Positions 45,061 to 56,690 are shown, counted from the stretch's first letter. The stretch is DNA of 64,000 bases from Micrasema longulum (GCA_022494885.1 JAGVSM010003547.1:62001-126000), one strand, 5' to 3'. A program made the numbers and translations. The notes: generated by a model from the sequence alone, not told the origin.

Positions 45061-45349
45061 TCTCCTGTACTGAGATCCGAATGTCTTAGTCTTTACGAAA
45101 TGCGAGTGTGTCACGTTGAAACGCTATTATACACAAATTTTTATTTTTAAGGTTCTTAAATTCTAGTGCTACAGAACAGCGTTGGTAAAATATGTTTATT
45201 TACGTCTTATAATTTTAGTTACCCACTAAGTCTAGAATCTTTTCAATGGGACAAATAAAAAAAACGGGTTTGTTTTACACTCATCCGTATAAAGAGGATT
45301 TGCGAAGGCTGAAAGTTTGGATAAATAGAAATCTCATTTTTTAGTTAAG

Positions 45350-45696
45350 CAAATGCCTGTCCGATGTGAAAAAAAAGACTGATTATGCCTAAATAAAATG
45401 GACAAAATTCACGTGTCGCTATTTCGTTTTCCGTACCCCAAAACTGAACCAGATTGGCTGTTTTTTTTTTAAAGTAAAATATATATTTTCCTGTGTCTGT
45501 ATCTTTTGCTTTTTCCAAAAATATTTGCTGTAAAAGACGGTAGACCAAACTGAGTACTTTTAAGGGTTTTCGTATGGTCCTAGATCCAATACGAAGCAAT
45601 TTATTAAAAAAACAAATAATATGAACACGGTAATAATAAATATCTATGTATCTAAAACCTTAACTCTAGTGCCATAATCCAGAGAGAAAATACCGG
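45350..45696 (+). repeat. Repeat D, uninterrupted copy
   Basis: Matches 23690-24580 minus its insertions: cgttttccgtaccccaaaac, gggttttcgtatggtcctag and ctctagtgccataatccaga. It ends where a minus-strand LINE tail begins. Confidence 0.6.
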
Positions 45697-45840
45697 AATT
45701 TATTCATTTATCTATTCAAACAAATATATACAAATTACAAAAAAAAATAATAATAACGTATCTCAAACTCTGCGAGGCCAAGAGCCCTGTGTTAAGTGGG
45801 GAGACAACATAATGGAAAGTGAAAGAACGTACAGATTAAA
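45697..45840 (-). mobile_element. LINE 3' end
   Basis: Tail tttattcatttatctattca on this strand, then the complement of the 3' end at 41950-42050 (gaggccaagagccctgtgtt). A related, more diverged minus-strand end lies at about 47870-47990. Confidence 0.6.
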
Positions 45841-46139
45841 TAATTAATTTGTATGAAGAAAAGTCTGACCTCCTTTCCTTTTAACAATAATCAATATTGA
45901 CTAGAAAGTACTAAGGAGGTATATACGAGTATCTTCCATCTAAATAATGGTTTTTGGAAGAATATTGAAGAGTCTTGGAATAACGCAATTTAATATTCGT
46001 TCTCCGAAACAATTTTTAAGGAACTACTAGGGAACCCTTCGTTTTGAATATGGTGTTGTGAGGGTTCAAATGATTTTTTTCCGGATCAACTGAGTTTAAA
46101 AACCGTAGAGAGAGTTATTTAATCGGATGTTTTGCGAAA

Positions 46140-46893
46140 AATAATAATGCACCACCATCCGCGTAATCTACCAGTAATATTAAATGATATCAGAGTATAT
46201 ATTTCAGAGTCCCGTTACAGACATCTACAGAAGAAATATTCCACAAATCACAACTTATGACACCAAAACAATTATACTCTAAAATTATACTCACTTATAG
46301 ATTCAAAAACTACTCTTATTTAAATGAAAGACATAACCCCTACATTAGATCCTCAACTCAAAGACAACTTAAAAAAATACAAACTAATACCACTTTCGGA
46401 CAAAGGGATTTTGAGTATTCTTTAATTAAAATCTATAACCTACTTCCACTATCTACTAAACAATTAGTAACGGGAAAATGTTCAAAAAAGCTATAAAAAA
46501 ATGGATAGTGGAGCTAGGTAGAAGAAAAATGGATTGTCTCATTCGCCTAAACCAATATTGTATCAACTGCTCCACAAGGGTATGGCTAATATTATGTTTT
46601 TGTTCTTTTATTGTGCGTTTTGTAATATAAATAATATAGATGTACATACATTAATTACAAACATAAATATGTGGTGTTTAAAATTATCTGAACATTTTGT
46701 TAATTATTTTTGTTGATTAAGTTAGTCTTCTTTGTTTATTCTCAAATGCTAAACTTTAAAAAAAAAAGTATTTTGTTAAGTGTCCTCGGCACGGGTAACC
46801 TCAGTGAGGTCGAGTTATTTTTATTATTAATTATTGTTTATATGACAAAATATATGAATAAATAAAAAAATATAAAATTATTTAAAAAAAAAA
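46140..46893 (+). pseudogene. LINE C-terminus with intact 3' UTR and poly(A)
   Basis: The frame 46257-46496 reads NPYIRSSTQRQLKKIQTNT, TFGQRDFEYSLIKIYNLLP. This is the C-terminal RSSTQRQL..TTFGQ-R-F-Y..YN-LP pattern of insect jockey/CR1-like polyproteins. Upstream coding is degraded. The 3' UTR (gttaagtgtcctcggcacgg, 46776) is shared with the minus-strand fragment at 23925-24120, and the element ends in an A13 run at about 46880-46893. Confidence 0.75.
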
Positions 46894-47679
46894 AAATTGT
46901 TTCCTTTATAGTACTACTACATATTGTAGGTCAGAAATCAGATGTTTGTTTGGATGATTTGGTTGAAAATTGCCATTAAATAAAAATAAAAATAATTTTT
47001 AAATATCAAAATCCATCGTATCTCCAAACATAATATATGTCTATTAAAATTTCGAGCAGCACGATTATATATATTTTTTTCTTTCGCGTATTCAAACCTA
47101 ATTTAGTAGGTACGGATGGTCATTTTATTGATACACCAATAATTATACCGCACCTTGATTTTGTAGTGTAAATTATTACTGTAGGAGCAAAAAAGTTATT
47201 TACCAAATTCTACAAATAAAAAAAATAAGTGACCCGAACAAAATTTTGAGCTATTTACTTCTGAAACATCTAACAACTGTCAAATATTTTTTTGAATCTA
47301 TCCGATTTTTTGAAATAATACAAAATATAATTATATTTATACGGGTGCAGCAACTACGCACACTTTGAGAAATTCAAATGCCAGATTCACGAACACACAG
47401 CTTTGGAAGCCTTATACGCTTCAATACAAATGTACCTATTAAATTATAGGAGAATGTGGGATTTGGAGTGGGGAGAAAGGACGGTCTAGGAAAGGGAGGG
47501 GGGTGGTGAGGGGATGGAAAATTTATACCCCTTTCATCTTGTTATCATAGGTGGCTATATTAAAGAAAATAGATCATTGAAAACTAACGAATAATTTTAT
47601 TTCAATTGTATCTTGTAACCCACACAAAATAGTGCATAAAACACGGTTTTTGGTCATACTCTTTTTATTTATTTATTCA
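46894..47679. other. No gene seen; G-rich patch at 47455-47515
   Basis: 47456-47515 (gggatttggagtggggagaa, aagggaggggggtggtgag) is purine-rich and could form a quadruplex; the flanks are AT-rich. No frames of note. Confidence 0.4.
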
Positions 47680-47840
47680 TGCAAGGATACATATGTTGCT
47701 AGTGGCTAGTTTTGCAGACCCACGGATCAGAGGTCCGAGGTTAAACCCCACTCTACCCCAACTTGATTTCCATTTTCTAATAGTGAGTTATTTACAACTT
47801 ATTGAAAATGGCCACTAAAGTTGAAATATTCGGGTTGATT
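47680..47840 (+). mobile_element. SINE C copy
   Basis: Head degraded (ctagtggctagttttgcaga, aggtccgaggttaaacccc), body well kept (ctaccccaacttgatttcca, ttttctaatagtgagttatt, aaaatggccact). Confidence 0.8.
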
Positions 47841-48008
47841 ATAAGAACGCTAATATTTCTATATTAAAAAATAAATAAATAATATCGTATCCTTAACTCC
47901 ATGTTTTGAGTTGGAATAAAACAAAATAGAAAGTGGAAGCATGCATATAGGATTATTCATGAAAGTAGAAAAAAAATGAAAGAACAGAAATATGTCGGCG
48001 CCAAACAG

Positions 48009-48830
48009 GTAAATTAGCCACTCAACTGAGCAGCTAGGCTATTCATTGAATTCCGGCATTTGCCTGAATGGCTAGGCTACCCGTTAAATGAATTAAGATA
48101 ACTCAACATTCAACGTGTTGGCTGGTTGTAAGCTGGCCCTTTGGAAACGGCCAAACCAAAAGCCGCCGGGTTCGGTTAGGATAGGTTGAGTTAGGTTTAA
48201 TAATTAAAAAAGTATTTTTTTTTACTTCACGGTTTAAGTAAAGTTAAGGATTAATTAATATAGTATTAATATTTGAAGCATTAATTTTGTGGTCATACAT
48301 TTAACGAAATGTCATTAAATATTTGTATATGACCACTTATCAACTTTTCTATGTCTGAACAACTAATCAGTGGGTGTAAGGGTTGTTTATTAAAATGCAT
48401 GTCGTGTTGATTTAGCATGTTTGTGCAATCACTATGGTGAAGGTGTATAGTGGGTTTTGCATCTTGATTTAATTGTTGTCCAGATGAAGAAACGGTACCT
48501 CGAAACCGGTAGACATAAAAAAGTATGTAAGCGGTTGTAAACAAAATTAATAACATAAATATAATTTTTTTAATTAAATAAAAGATTAAGTTAAAGAAAA
48601 AATATTTTTTTTATTATTAAACAAAACTTAACCTCATCTTAAAAAAAAATACCTCTTTAATTTAATTATGATAATTATTATTGTTATAATTAAATTAAAG
48701 AGGCTAAGCGACGTTTAACCCTATCGTTAAACGTTCATTCAACGAATCACCTGGCCATTTAGTTCATGGCCGTCATTTAAAGAACAGCCTAGCCGCTCAG
48801 TTCACTTGCTGATTTAACTATTTGGAAGCG
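48009..48830. mobile_element. Foldback element of degenerate short repeats, H inside
   Basis: The left arm (48009-48105: ctgagcagctaggctattca, aatggctaggctacccg, ttaaatgaatt) and the right arm (48715-48830, complement ctgagcggctaggctgttct) are inverted. Each contains several diverged copies of a g-c-c/t-a-g..ttaaatga unit. Repeat H occupies 48350-48550, and a 52-bp AT palindrome lies at 48652-48703 (cctctttaatttaatta and its complement). No coding frame is visible. Confidence 0.6.
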
Positions 48831-49439
48831 ACATACATATACAGGGTGACTGAAACTGAACCCGCCATAGTAAAAGTTTTACACAGAAAAGAGTCAACAA
48901 ACTATGTGAAACAATCTACAATACCTAGAATATGCGGCCAATATAACAGAGAAGAATATATTTCAATTTATTATTATGTAAATATTTTTTAATTTCTTTT
49001 CTTTTACCTTTGTTATGTTTAAAATAATTTCAATGATTATAATAAGTGTTAAAATTTTTTTGGTGTGTGCATGAGTGTCTTACACTAATATACAAAAAAA
49101 ATTGCAATATTTGTGTACATACTATTTGTTTACCCAATAAAATAATAAAATAAAATAAATCATAATATATTATTTATTCAGTATGTAGTATTTACGTATA
49201 ATTTACCAGACGTCCTGCATATGGTACGATTAAGGTATTTAAAATCCTTACGCCAGTTTTCAAGTCTTTTAATTATTTTAATAACTTTTTACTATAGAAC
49301 TAAAATCTAGTTGTGGGGCAGTAATTAATCCTCGGATCTCTTCAGTGGAATGTTTTCTATATATAATATTCAAGGCAAAAGTAAAATATATTAATTAATA
49401 AATATTATTTAAAATCTCTATCTTTTGGTTTATTAGTGC
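48831..49439. other. No gene seen
   Basis: AT-rich, no recognised features. Confidence 0.45.
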
Positions 49440-49489
49440 GTGCAATCAACACTATCATTCACCTTACCGGACCCAATGGTGCATAGGGC

Positions 49490-49826
49490 TTTATTTATTT
49501 TATTTATTTATTTTATTCTATTTGGGAAATCAACAGTTCTACATACATATTTATAATAAACAAACAGATATAGTGTATATTGTAGAGAAATGATTCCATG
49601 GAAGGTGGAGGCAGTGAGAGTTGATACATAAGAAATACCGGCTTTGTATTTAAGGTACTTTATAAATTCGTTTTGAATATTTTCTATTATACTTAAATAT
49701 ATGGCATACTGGGGATTCCACATCTGAGATGCGTATTCAAAATGGCTTCTGACAAATGTAGATTATAATGAAATTAGGGCCTTTGGATTATTTACGTGTT
49801 TACTCATTCGAATTATGAAACCTAAC
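49490..49826 (-). pseudogene. Jockey-like LINE C-terminal fragment
   Basis: The minus strand reads ALSMLGFIIRMSKHVNNPKA, then after a stop FEYASQMWNPQYAIYLSIIE, NIQNEFIKYLKYKAG. This is the same region as LEYCTAIWSPVYK at 31200. The A-rich tail is seen as tttatttattttatttattt at 49492-49511. Confidence 0.8.
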
Positions 49827-49863
49827 ATGCTCAATGCTTGGTAAACCAAATGCAGCGTATTTC

Positions 49864-50139
49864 AATTTATTTCAACAGAGAGGGAAAACATTTTTGAGAA
49901 AGGAATATGGAAGTCTAGGCATTTACAGGGCTTATGACCTGTCATTGGCTGGTTTAAGTGGCCACTTTACACACTGTGTAACATTCACCATGTCCATGTT
50001 TGAACATCCACATTTCCTCAACTCTTCCATCTGTTGATTTTTGTGAAGTAAAGAGCTGAAACCTTTATCACGTGGGTGAGATTCATCCGGCTGAACCAAA
50101 TCACCTACTAGGCAACGCCTGAAAATAATCAAACATTTT
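49864..50139. repeat. Repeat P, 276-bp insertion with 13-bp duplication
   Basis: Blocks ggaagtctaggcatttacag, ttatgacctgtcattggctg, gtggccactttacacactgt, catctgttgatttttgtga, ctactaggcaacgcctgaaa. The 13-bp flanking duplication fixes both ends and suits target-primed or similar insertion. No poly(A) is seen; the right end is aaacattt. Confidence 0.85.
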
Positions 50140-50215
50140 TGCAGCGTATTTCGATCATCTGTTACATGAAGGTAAGGTGATCAGTCCAACACTTCAGGTG
50201 CCAGTCCAGGAACAA

Positions 50216-51454
50216 GAAAAATTGCATTTTACCCTTTGTTTTCTAAACATAGATTAAGTAGAGTTTTAAAACTTTTTCTTTTTGAATTATGTTATTTATA
50301 ATTTGAAAACGATTGCATGTTTTCCTTGTTTTTTTAAACACTTTATATTTTAAAAAACGCAAAGAATGTGTACTGTCAGGGAATTACAATAAGGATTAAT
50401 AAGGAACCCGCATTAAAATAATCAACCATCGAAATATTTTTTGATTGAGAACTTACGTGCTATCATAATTTCAATATTAATGTTTGCAAAGGAGTGCTAA
50501 CTTTACACAACTAAACGGATGACAGCTCTACGCAAGACCGATCCTCAGGAGTCCGTTTTTGGAACTAATTACTTCAAAATAACCGAAACTACTCAGAAAT
50601 GTCCAAATATGTACTGAAAGTGATTAGTTACTACAAATGGATTCTTATATATGAGACATGTGAGTTATTATACACCTGGACACAATTGAACTGTCAGAAA
50701 ACAAACTATTTAACAACCCAGGACCTCAAGGATGGTAGGCGAACGCTCCAATCACTAAACAACAAGGCAGACTTGTCCGCACTAGATTGTATTATTCAGA
50801 ATTTTTATATTATTCTCGTCTAAGATTCTGGTCTAATTTACACACAAAACTTCATCTACAGCATACATTTAGCAGGTACTTCAAATCCTTAACCCAGTTA
50901 GTTATGTATTTAAGTAAGTATGTGTCAAAATACGATAAAAATGCAGTCATTACTACACTTTATACTCTCGGCAATACATCGATGATTCGTTGCATGTGAA
51001 GTTTAGTGCCTACAAAGCGGGCCCTTCTGTTATATTTCAAGAGTAGGAGAGATGAGTACTTGGTGGCTCCAGAAAATAAAACATATATTTTTTAAAGTAA
51101 ACCATAACTTTAAATTTTTTTCATTTATTTCTTAATAAGTTTTTTTGGAATACTTCTTTTAAGAATTATTTTTCATTAATATTTTTATAATGGTTTATTT
51201 TTATTTTTTTATACTGTTTATCCCTTTTCACCTCTTAATTTGTAAATAACTATAAGAATAATATATTCTTATATGCTGAATTTACTTATAACGTTGTGAC
51301 GTGTATTATCTATTCAGTGGTTATAACTAAACTCTACTTACCTGTATGAACATTAATGTTAGCCTTTGCCCAGACAATAAATTGTCTAGTAGTGCGACAC
51401 ATAAATTGTGAATGGCAAATGTAAAAAAAATCTATCTCGTACAACCTGTAGAAA
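50216..51454. other. No gene recognised
   Basis: 50590-51000 has two overlapping plus-strand frames (74 and 70 codons) with mixed composition but no motif or splice pattern. They could be decayed transposon coding. The rest is AT-rich. Confidence 0.35.
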
Positions 51455-52068
51455 AACCAAAAAGAAACACAAATTGTAAACAATTCATATACAACATGTC
51501 TCAAAATTCAACGATAAGCGGGCACCAGTGAGTGGATCTGCTCATGACTACTCGAGAAAAAAAAAAAAAAAACATTATTTTTCTTAATTCCAAAAAAAAA
51601 TTATAAAATCCGTCAAAAATTAAAACCCTCTTAACTATTTTACCCTGACCACAATTTTCAAATATTCATGTTTTTTTTTTATCGGCAACCCAAGAAGCAC
51701 TGTTATATACCACAAAAAGTAAAAATATTTGAAAATAAGGGAAAATACTAATTTTAACTATTTTTTGTATAAAAAAAACAGGCATTTAGGGATTTCTAAG
51801 GATTGCGATAGATAGCAGTGCTACTTAAGTTGCCGATCCAAAAAAAACAAAAATATTTGAAAAGTTGACGTCAGGGTAGTTCAAAATAGCTTAGGGGTGT
51901 TAATTTTCAATGGATTTTTTTTTCTTTGGAATAAAAAAAAAGTCGTATTTTTTTTTCTTTTTTTTCCCCGACTAGTCATAAGCAGGTCCACTCGCTGGTG
52001 CCCGCTTATCGTTGAATTTTGGGACATGTTGTATATGAATTGTTAACAATTTATTTTTCTTTTTAGTT
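51455..52068. mobile_element. Near-complete 0.6 kb foldback
   Basis: The left arm (aacaattcatatacaacatg, tctcaaaattcaacgataag, cgggcaccagtgagtgga) is repeated inverted at the right end. Inner blocks also pair: taaaaccctcttaactattt with aaaatagcttaggggtgtta, ttaccctgacc with gacgtcagggta, and tatcggcaaccca with tgggttgccgat-like DNA. Arms are about 250-280 bp with a short centre. There is no coding frame. Confidence 0.85.
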
Positions 52069-52400
52069 CAAATCTTACTCGACCACAACACGACTTTCAT
52101 TTTTTCAGTTATTTAAGTTATTTACGGCCTTTAAAAACTGGTTGAAAATTTAAGTATTTGAGTAAATAATAAGATTTCTACATTTTATTTTTCTTTAAAA
52201 AAAAGAAAAAAAAATAAAGTACAATTTTTTTCACTGAAAACTGAGACTTCATTCTTGAGCGGAAATTTTACCTAGGGTCTCTACAATAGAACGTTTTCAT
52301 TTTGTGATATACACACATCTATGACTAAAATATTCTAAATAATAAATATTCTAATAAATATAGGAAAAAAATATAAAAAAGGGACATTTCAACAAAGATA
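52069..52400. other. No gene seen
   Basis: AT-rich flank between the foldback and the coding remnant. Confidence 0.4.
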
Positions 52401-52666
52401 ATTAATCCACTACTTATGCTTTCTCCGATTACAGATGATTTTATATGTAATAATGATTTAGTAGACAAAAAAAAATAATGGAAAGATGCAGCAAATGCAA
52501 ATTCAAATGTCATGTGAAATTTTTTGGGGAGCAACGAATTGAAACCTGTCATCAGTTTACTTTTCTTGATTTTAAAAGACAAAAAGATTTTGTACTTAAA
52601 TATGTATCATCTAGAGCCCCTAGACGCAAATTTACAAATTCAGTAAATAAATCACAGAGTAGATAA
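52401..52666 (+). pseudogene. N-terminal remnant of a Cys-rich insect protein family
   Basis: The frame from 52478 reads ERCSKCKFKCHVKFFGEQR, ETCHQFTFLDFKRQKDFVLK, YVSSRAPRRKFTNSVNKSQS and then stops. It resembles the opening of a family of uncharacterised, often multicopy insect proteins with a C..KCK.KC..-F...R...-F-W-x-L-x-D..-RQ-x-F-I/V pattern, usually followed by a nuclease-like domain that is absent here. Upstream, a frame with INPLLMLSPITDDFICNND and LVDKKK runs into a stop at a nine-A run (52467-52475), a probable frameshift between the two parts. The recognition is from memory of the pattern and is moderate. Confidence 0.45.
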
Positions 52667-53230
52667 TTACTAAATACTTTTAGTAACTTAATGCTTTTAC
52701 TTTTTTACTTACTTTACTAATTAAGGTTTTTATGTAATTAAAATACTCTATTTTAATGTAATACGTGGAACACCTAGATTTAATAAATGCTTGGACATCC
52801 ATTTAACAAGCAAATCCTAATTATTTATCTCATAACTCACCTTCGACTGCCCACAACCCCCTCCGGCCAGCCGAGGGGCTGCTCACTGCCCACTGCCAAC
52901 CCCGTCCTGCTACCGCCACCCATCCTGGGCCCATCTTCCCAGGCTACCCCATCCTGGCCTCGGGGGGAGGAATACATTCGGCATAAGACGTCCGACCTGC
53001 TCCGTGCCATCTTACCCCGTTTCGCCCATTCGGTGTACATTATTTGTACAGAAATAGGGTGTTTCGTAAAAAGTGTTTTACACAATTACGCACAAAAATT
53101 ACTTAAACTTCTTCTTACACTTATTGACAACCAATCTGAGGATTGTATTCAAAAGGTATTTAATATTTGACGCAATAATCACAACTGCTATTTCTTAGAT
53201 ATGTATTTTTTGCGATTCTTCTTCATTATT
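52667..53230. other. GC-rich island at 52830-53060, no gene assigned
   Basis: 52840-53040 is strikingly GC-rich (acaaccccctccggccagcc, cctcggggggaggaatac) in AT-rich flanks. It is open on both strands (127 codons forward, 82 reverse) as expected of GC-rich DNA with few stops. Proline-rich and glycine-rich translations have no family motif. It is a candidate exon or regulatory element. Confidence 0.35.
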
Positions 53231-53231
53231 A

Positions 53232-53375
53232 TTTTCCCGAAGTGCACAGGGCATTGAAGGTAAGATGATCAGTCTATCGGTTTAGGTGCCAGTCCAGAAA
53301 CAGTAAGATCACAGTGAAGGAACACCTTTTAAATTAATATTTCACGTCCATCTTGTCAGGAATCGAACCCAAGAA
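53232..53375 (-). mobile_element. SINE A, partial
   Basis: The tail-side body (ggtaagatgatcagtctatc, aggtgccagtccagaaacag) and the B-box complement (ggaatcgaaccca at about 53361) are seen. The segment with the cactgcattggtac block is deleted and the A box is lost. Confidence 0.7.
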
Positions 53376-53742
53376 TACGACAACTACCTTTACTACAAAG
53401 TGTCTTAATCTCGATTCGATTTCCTTTTTTAGGATGTTCATCTGAAAAAGTCGAGTCGAGTACACCCGTCCAGGGTTCTGGTTTAATTTTACAAACAGAA
53501 CAGTATTTTTTATCCACCCAGACACAGATATATCTTCTCACACTGAATGTTTCAGTTGAAAAGCCCCGTTTTTTTTTAAAGAATAACCCGCTGACCCATT
53601 GACCGCCTAACCAACTGCGCCACGGTGCCTGTCATAAAACCGAAATTCAAAATGGAACTTTTTTTTTGTGTATATATCATTGAAAGATAATACAGAAGAG
53701 ATGAAAAACATTTTCAAGAATGATATAGGTAAACAAATATAG

Positions 53743-54008
53743 TCAGCCTCGTGGTGTAGTGGTCAGCGCGTTTGCTTACCATTTAGGAGTCCTCGGGTTC
53801 GATTCTCAACATGGCTGACACGAAATTTTTATTTAAAAAGGTGTTTTTACGCTAGAATATTTCATAGTACCTGGACTGGCTGCTGAAGCGTAAGACTGAT
53901 CATATTTACCTTCATGTAACAAAAAATGATCAAGATACGTTGCGGCTGGTGTACCAATGCAGTGCCTTATGCACCATTAGGTGCGGAAAGGGGAATGATG
54001 ATGATGAT
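53743..54008 (+). mobile_element. SINE A, full length
   Basis: A box gcctcgtggtgtagtggtca, B box gggttcgattctc at about 53797, full body, and a (GATGAT)n tail at 53995-54008. It is among the least diverged copies. Confidence 0.92.
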
Positions 54009-54019
54009 ACAAATAAAGG

Positions 54020-54165
54020 AAATTAAAGGGCTTATGATAAGTCATTAACTAGTTTAAGTCATTACTTCACAAATTGTCTAATATTCTGCTTATATTTGAA
54101 AGTCCATTTTTTATAATTCTTTCATTTATTGATTTTTGTAAAGACATTGAAACCTTTTCTTATTT
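54020..54165. repeat. Repeat P, diverged copy
   Basis: gggcttatgataagtcatta, actagtttaagtcattactt, aaattgtctaatattctgct and tttattgatttttgtaaaga follow the P order with many changes. Confidence 0.6.
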
Positions 54166-54560
54166 AGTTTATTTATTATAAATTTCACCTACAAAGAAAA
54201 CGTACTTTTGCGGACTTATTGCCAAAAGCAATATCTTTCAGCCAACCAAAAAACAGACTGGTCAAAAGAAGAGTTGGTCAAAAATTCGGATTAAAAAAAC
54301 ATAAATATGCATATCGAAAAATACGTACAAAAAAAAACAGATTAATTCAAAATAACAGCTGTTTTTCAATTGGAATAAAAGGATAACACATATTCACTTT
54401 TAAAAAAAACATTATGTTTTACATATTAAGTTATTAGGAATTTGGAATCAGGTAATGAGTTTGGAAGGAGAAAGAAAAAGGAACAGAGGAAAGAAAAATT
54501 GATATAAATATATTTAAAAAAAAACGGTAAGAATTTGGCTAGTTCATGATTCCGAGGATA
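54166..54560 (-). mobile_element. LINE 3'-end DNA
   Basis: Tail tttatttattataaatttca at 54168. Then ttattgccaaaagcaatatc and tttcagccaacc are a diverged form of the 43695 motif, followed by a ggaaggagaaagaaaaagga block like that at 43910. No coding is retained. Confidence 0.5.
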
Positions 54561-55269
54561 CATAATAATGTTTCAGGCGTTTCTTATGGGTGGTTTTCTT
54601 ACGGGGATGAAATTCTACTGAATTATTCTACAAACTAAAAAACATCTTTCATTACCTAAAACCGAAAACCAACGAACAGTCATGTTCTGAATCTTAAAAT
54701 AATTTTATTTTTATGATTTTTCGCAAACTTACATGTAGTATAATAATTATACTATTTATCATTACAATGTCTAACGGTCGTTTAATTTCAAAGTCGTACA
54801 TTAAAAACCAACTAAATTAATAATACACACCGTGTACTGGAGCAATAGGCAATCACTTGCTAGTGTGTGTGTTGAATTAACATGACACAAGGAACGAGAA
54901 ATGTCTTGGCTTCGAACCCCCGTAGTAGTCGTATCTAAATATTATTAGGTACGTGGAGAAATGTAGGTTCTAGGCAACTATGGACTACGGACTACGGACT
55001 ACAGACTACAGACTACGCTACGTGAACTGCTGTGGAATATCTCAGCAATCCTATCAGGAATAGCTAACGGTCATCCTAGGGATATGTTTGTCCAATACAT
55101 TGCTTTGAGGAACAGGAATTCCGCTGTCGCGCTTCATCGCAAGGACCTTATTTATTTATTATTCAGTGGCATTATTTAAAACTTACATTTCATTTATAAC
55201 GTCAGTTATACTCGCTAAATTAACCCAATAATTTTTGACAACACTCGGTAACGAACCATTCAGTAGGGT
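54561..55269. other. No gene seen; 7-bp minisatellite
   Basis: 54982-55016 is five head-to-tail units of GGACTAC, the last two with A at position 1. The remainder is unassigned. Confidence 0.5.
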
Positions 55270-55705
55270 TTATATTACGATGAAATTTAAGTGGATGTTC
55301 AGTTATACGGGAAAGTGGATAATTTTTTTCTCCAAAACTCGATAAAAATTATAGCAATTGTACGGCGAAGTTTTTGGAAAAGTATGAAAAAAATACTAAT
55401 TAAAAATGTTTTTGATGAAAATAAACCACTTCGAAACGTGACAGGTTAATGTGAATACGTGTTGACAATAAACAAATCAATTACAGTGCTGTGATATATT
55501 TTTTGTTTCCGAGTAACCATGTTTTTTGTCGTTTAGCGTATTTGAACAGGCTAAGAGAGAATGTAAGGAAAACTCACCGACTTGAAAACGTGACAAAAAA
55601 TGAAAAAATTATAGCAATGATAATAAGACAATTTTTTTTTTGTTTAGGTTTGATAATCTATTGACAAACAAAAAAAAAGCCACTTAACTTCTTCATTCAA
55701 ACAAA
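55270..55705 (+). mobile_element. Repeat M, MITE-like copy
   Basis: It opens gatgttcagttatacgggaa and ends cacttaacttcttcatt, whose complement (aatgaagaagttaagtg) pairs with the left end. Blocks aaaagtatgaaaaaaata, gtgctgtgatatattttttg, aactcaccgacttgaaaacg and ataatctattgacaaac are shared with 57060-57470. Confidence 0.65.
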
Positions 55706-56690
55706 AATTACCTCGGGCTTTTTATGGATAAAATCAAACACAAAAACGATTAGTCATAGTAACGCAAAATTACTAAATTGGCCACTATTCTAAACTTAAC
55801 TAAATGAACTTAAATAACAAGGTATACTAAATTGCAACAACATGACTATATTTATTTTAACCTAAAACTCTAGTTACTCATAACCATAACCAATATACTA
55901 TTAATAAAATAGTTTAGAATCCTAAACATTAAGCAACGGTTGTTATTAAATATAAACATTTAAAAGAAATTTTAACACTCTTTGAAGAAGTTATCTTAGT
56001 TTCTATTTCACAAATTAACCTCTCTTCAAAATACGTATTAATATTAAAGCAAATATGAAAATTCGTCGGAACTGAAATTCAACCACTTCGGGTGGTATGT
56101 TATCTAAACACTTGGTCATACAAAACACCCTTCGAGACTACTGAGGGTAGTTGAAAGGCCGAATTTATCAACCCTTGTTTAGCATATGGAAATAGTTTGA
56201 AGCGATAAAGATGTTTGCATACGTGGCGGACTAGATCAATACAAAACAGAGGAAATATCTAGCAGATACACTGTAAATGTAATTTACATATTATGAAACT
56301 GATATAGTGTTTCAATAATTTCGGCAGTATCAGAAATAATTAAGTAATTATTATTAAATGTACTATCCATCTGCCCATCATTTGAAACAGTTCATTAGGT
56401 GCTATTAATGAAAACTGTTTGTTTAATTTCTGATTGATGGGAGGAGCAGGTTCTCTGTAAGCTGTGGTGAAAAAAGAATTATGCATAAACAAATATTTCA
56501 TGCATCTACTGACACTAGAATTAGAATTTTCAGAGACTATCAAAACTTTAAAATTGTCCTCCAAAACATAAAAATAAAAATACATGTACATATATCATAT
56601 TTTGACATATTTTAACAGGTAAATTGTGTTTCAGTAAATTTAAATTTTGTTAAATGTTGGTTAATATTCATTTTATGAATGTTATAGTAC
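55706..56690. other. No gene seen
   Basis: AT-rich. The minus-strand 83-codon frame 56340-56591 has no motif. Confidence 0.4.

Larger units (their letters stand above)
49440..50215 (-). mobile_element. SINE A with two nested insertions
   Basis: SINE A pieces at 49440-49490, about 49827-49863 and 50140-50215 read as one minus-strand copy lacking its head. The first gap is a minus-strand LINE fragment. The second (49864-50139) is repeat P, flanked by tgcagcgtatttc at 49851-49863 and 50140-50152. Confidence 0.85.

Noticed and set aside
52837..53170. 127-codon (+) and 82-codon (-) frames
   Set aside because: Both are products of a GC-rich block with few stop codons; Pro- and Gly-rich translations with no recognisable domain.
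53585..53632. Minus-strand tRNA-like A box (gtggcgcagttggttaggcg)
   Set aside because: No B box at the required distance and no T-arm. Possibly another SINE head fragment, but not enough to call.
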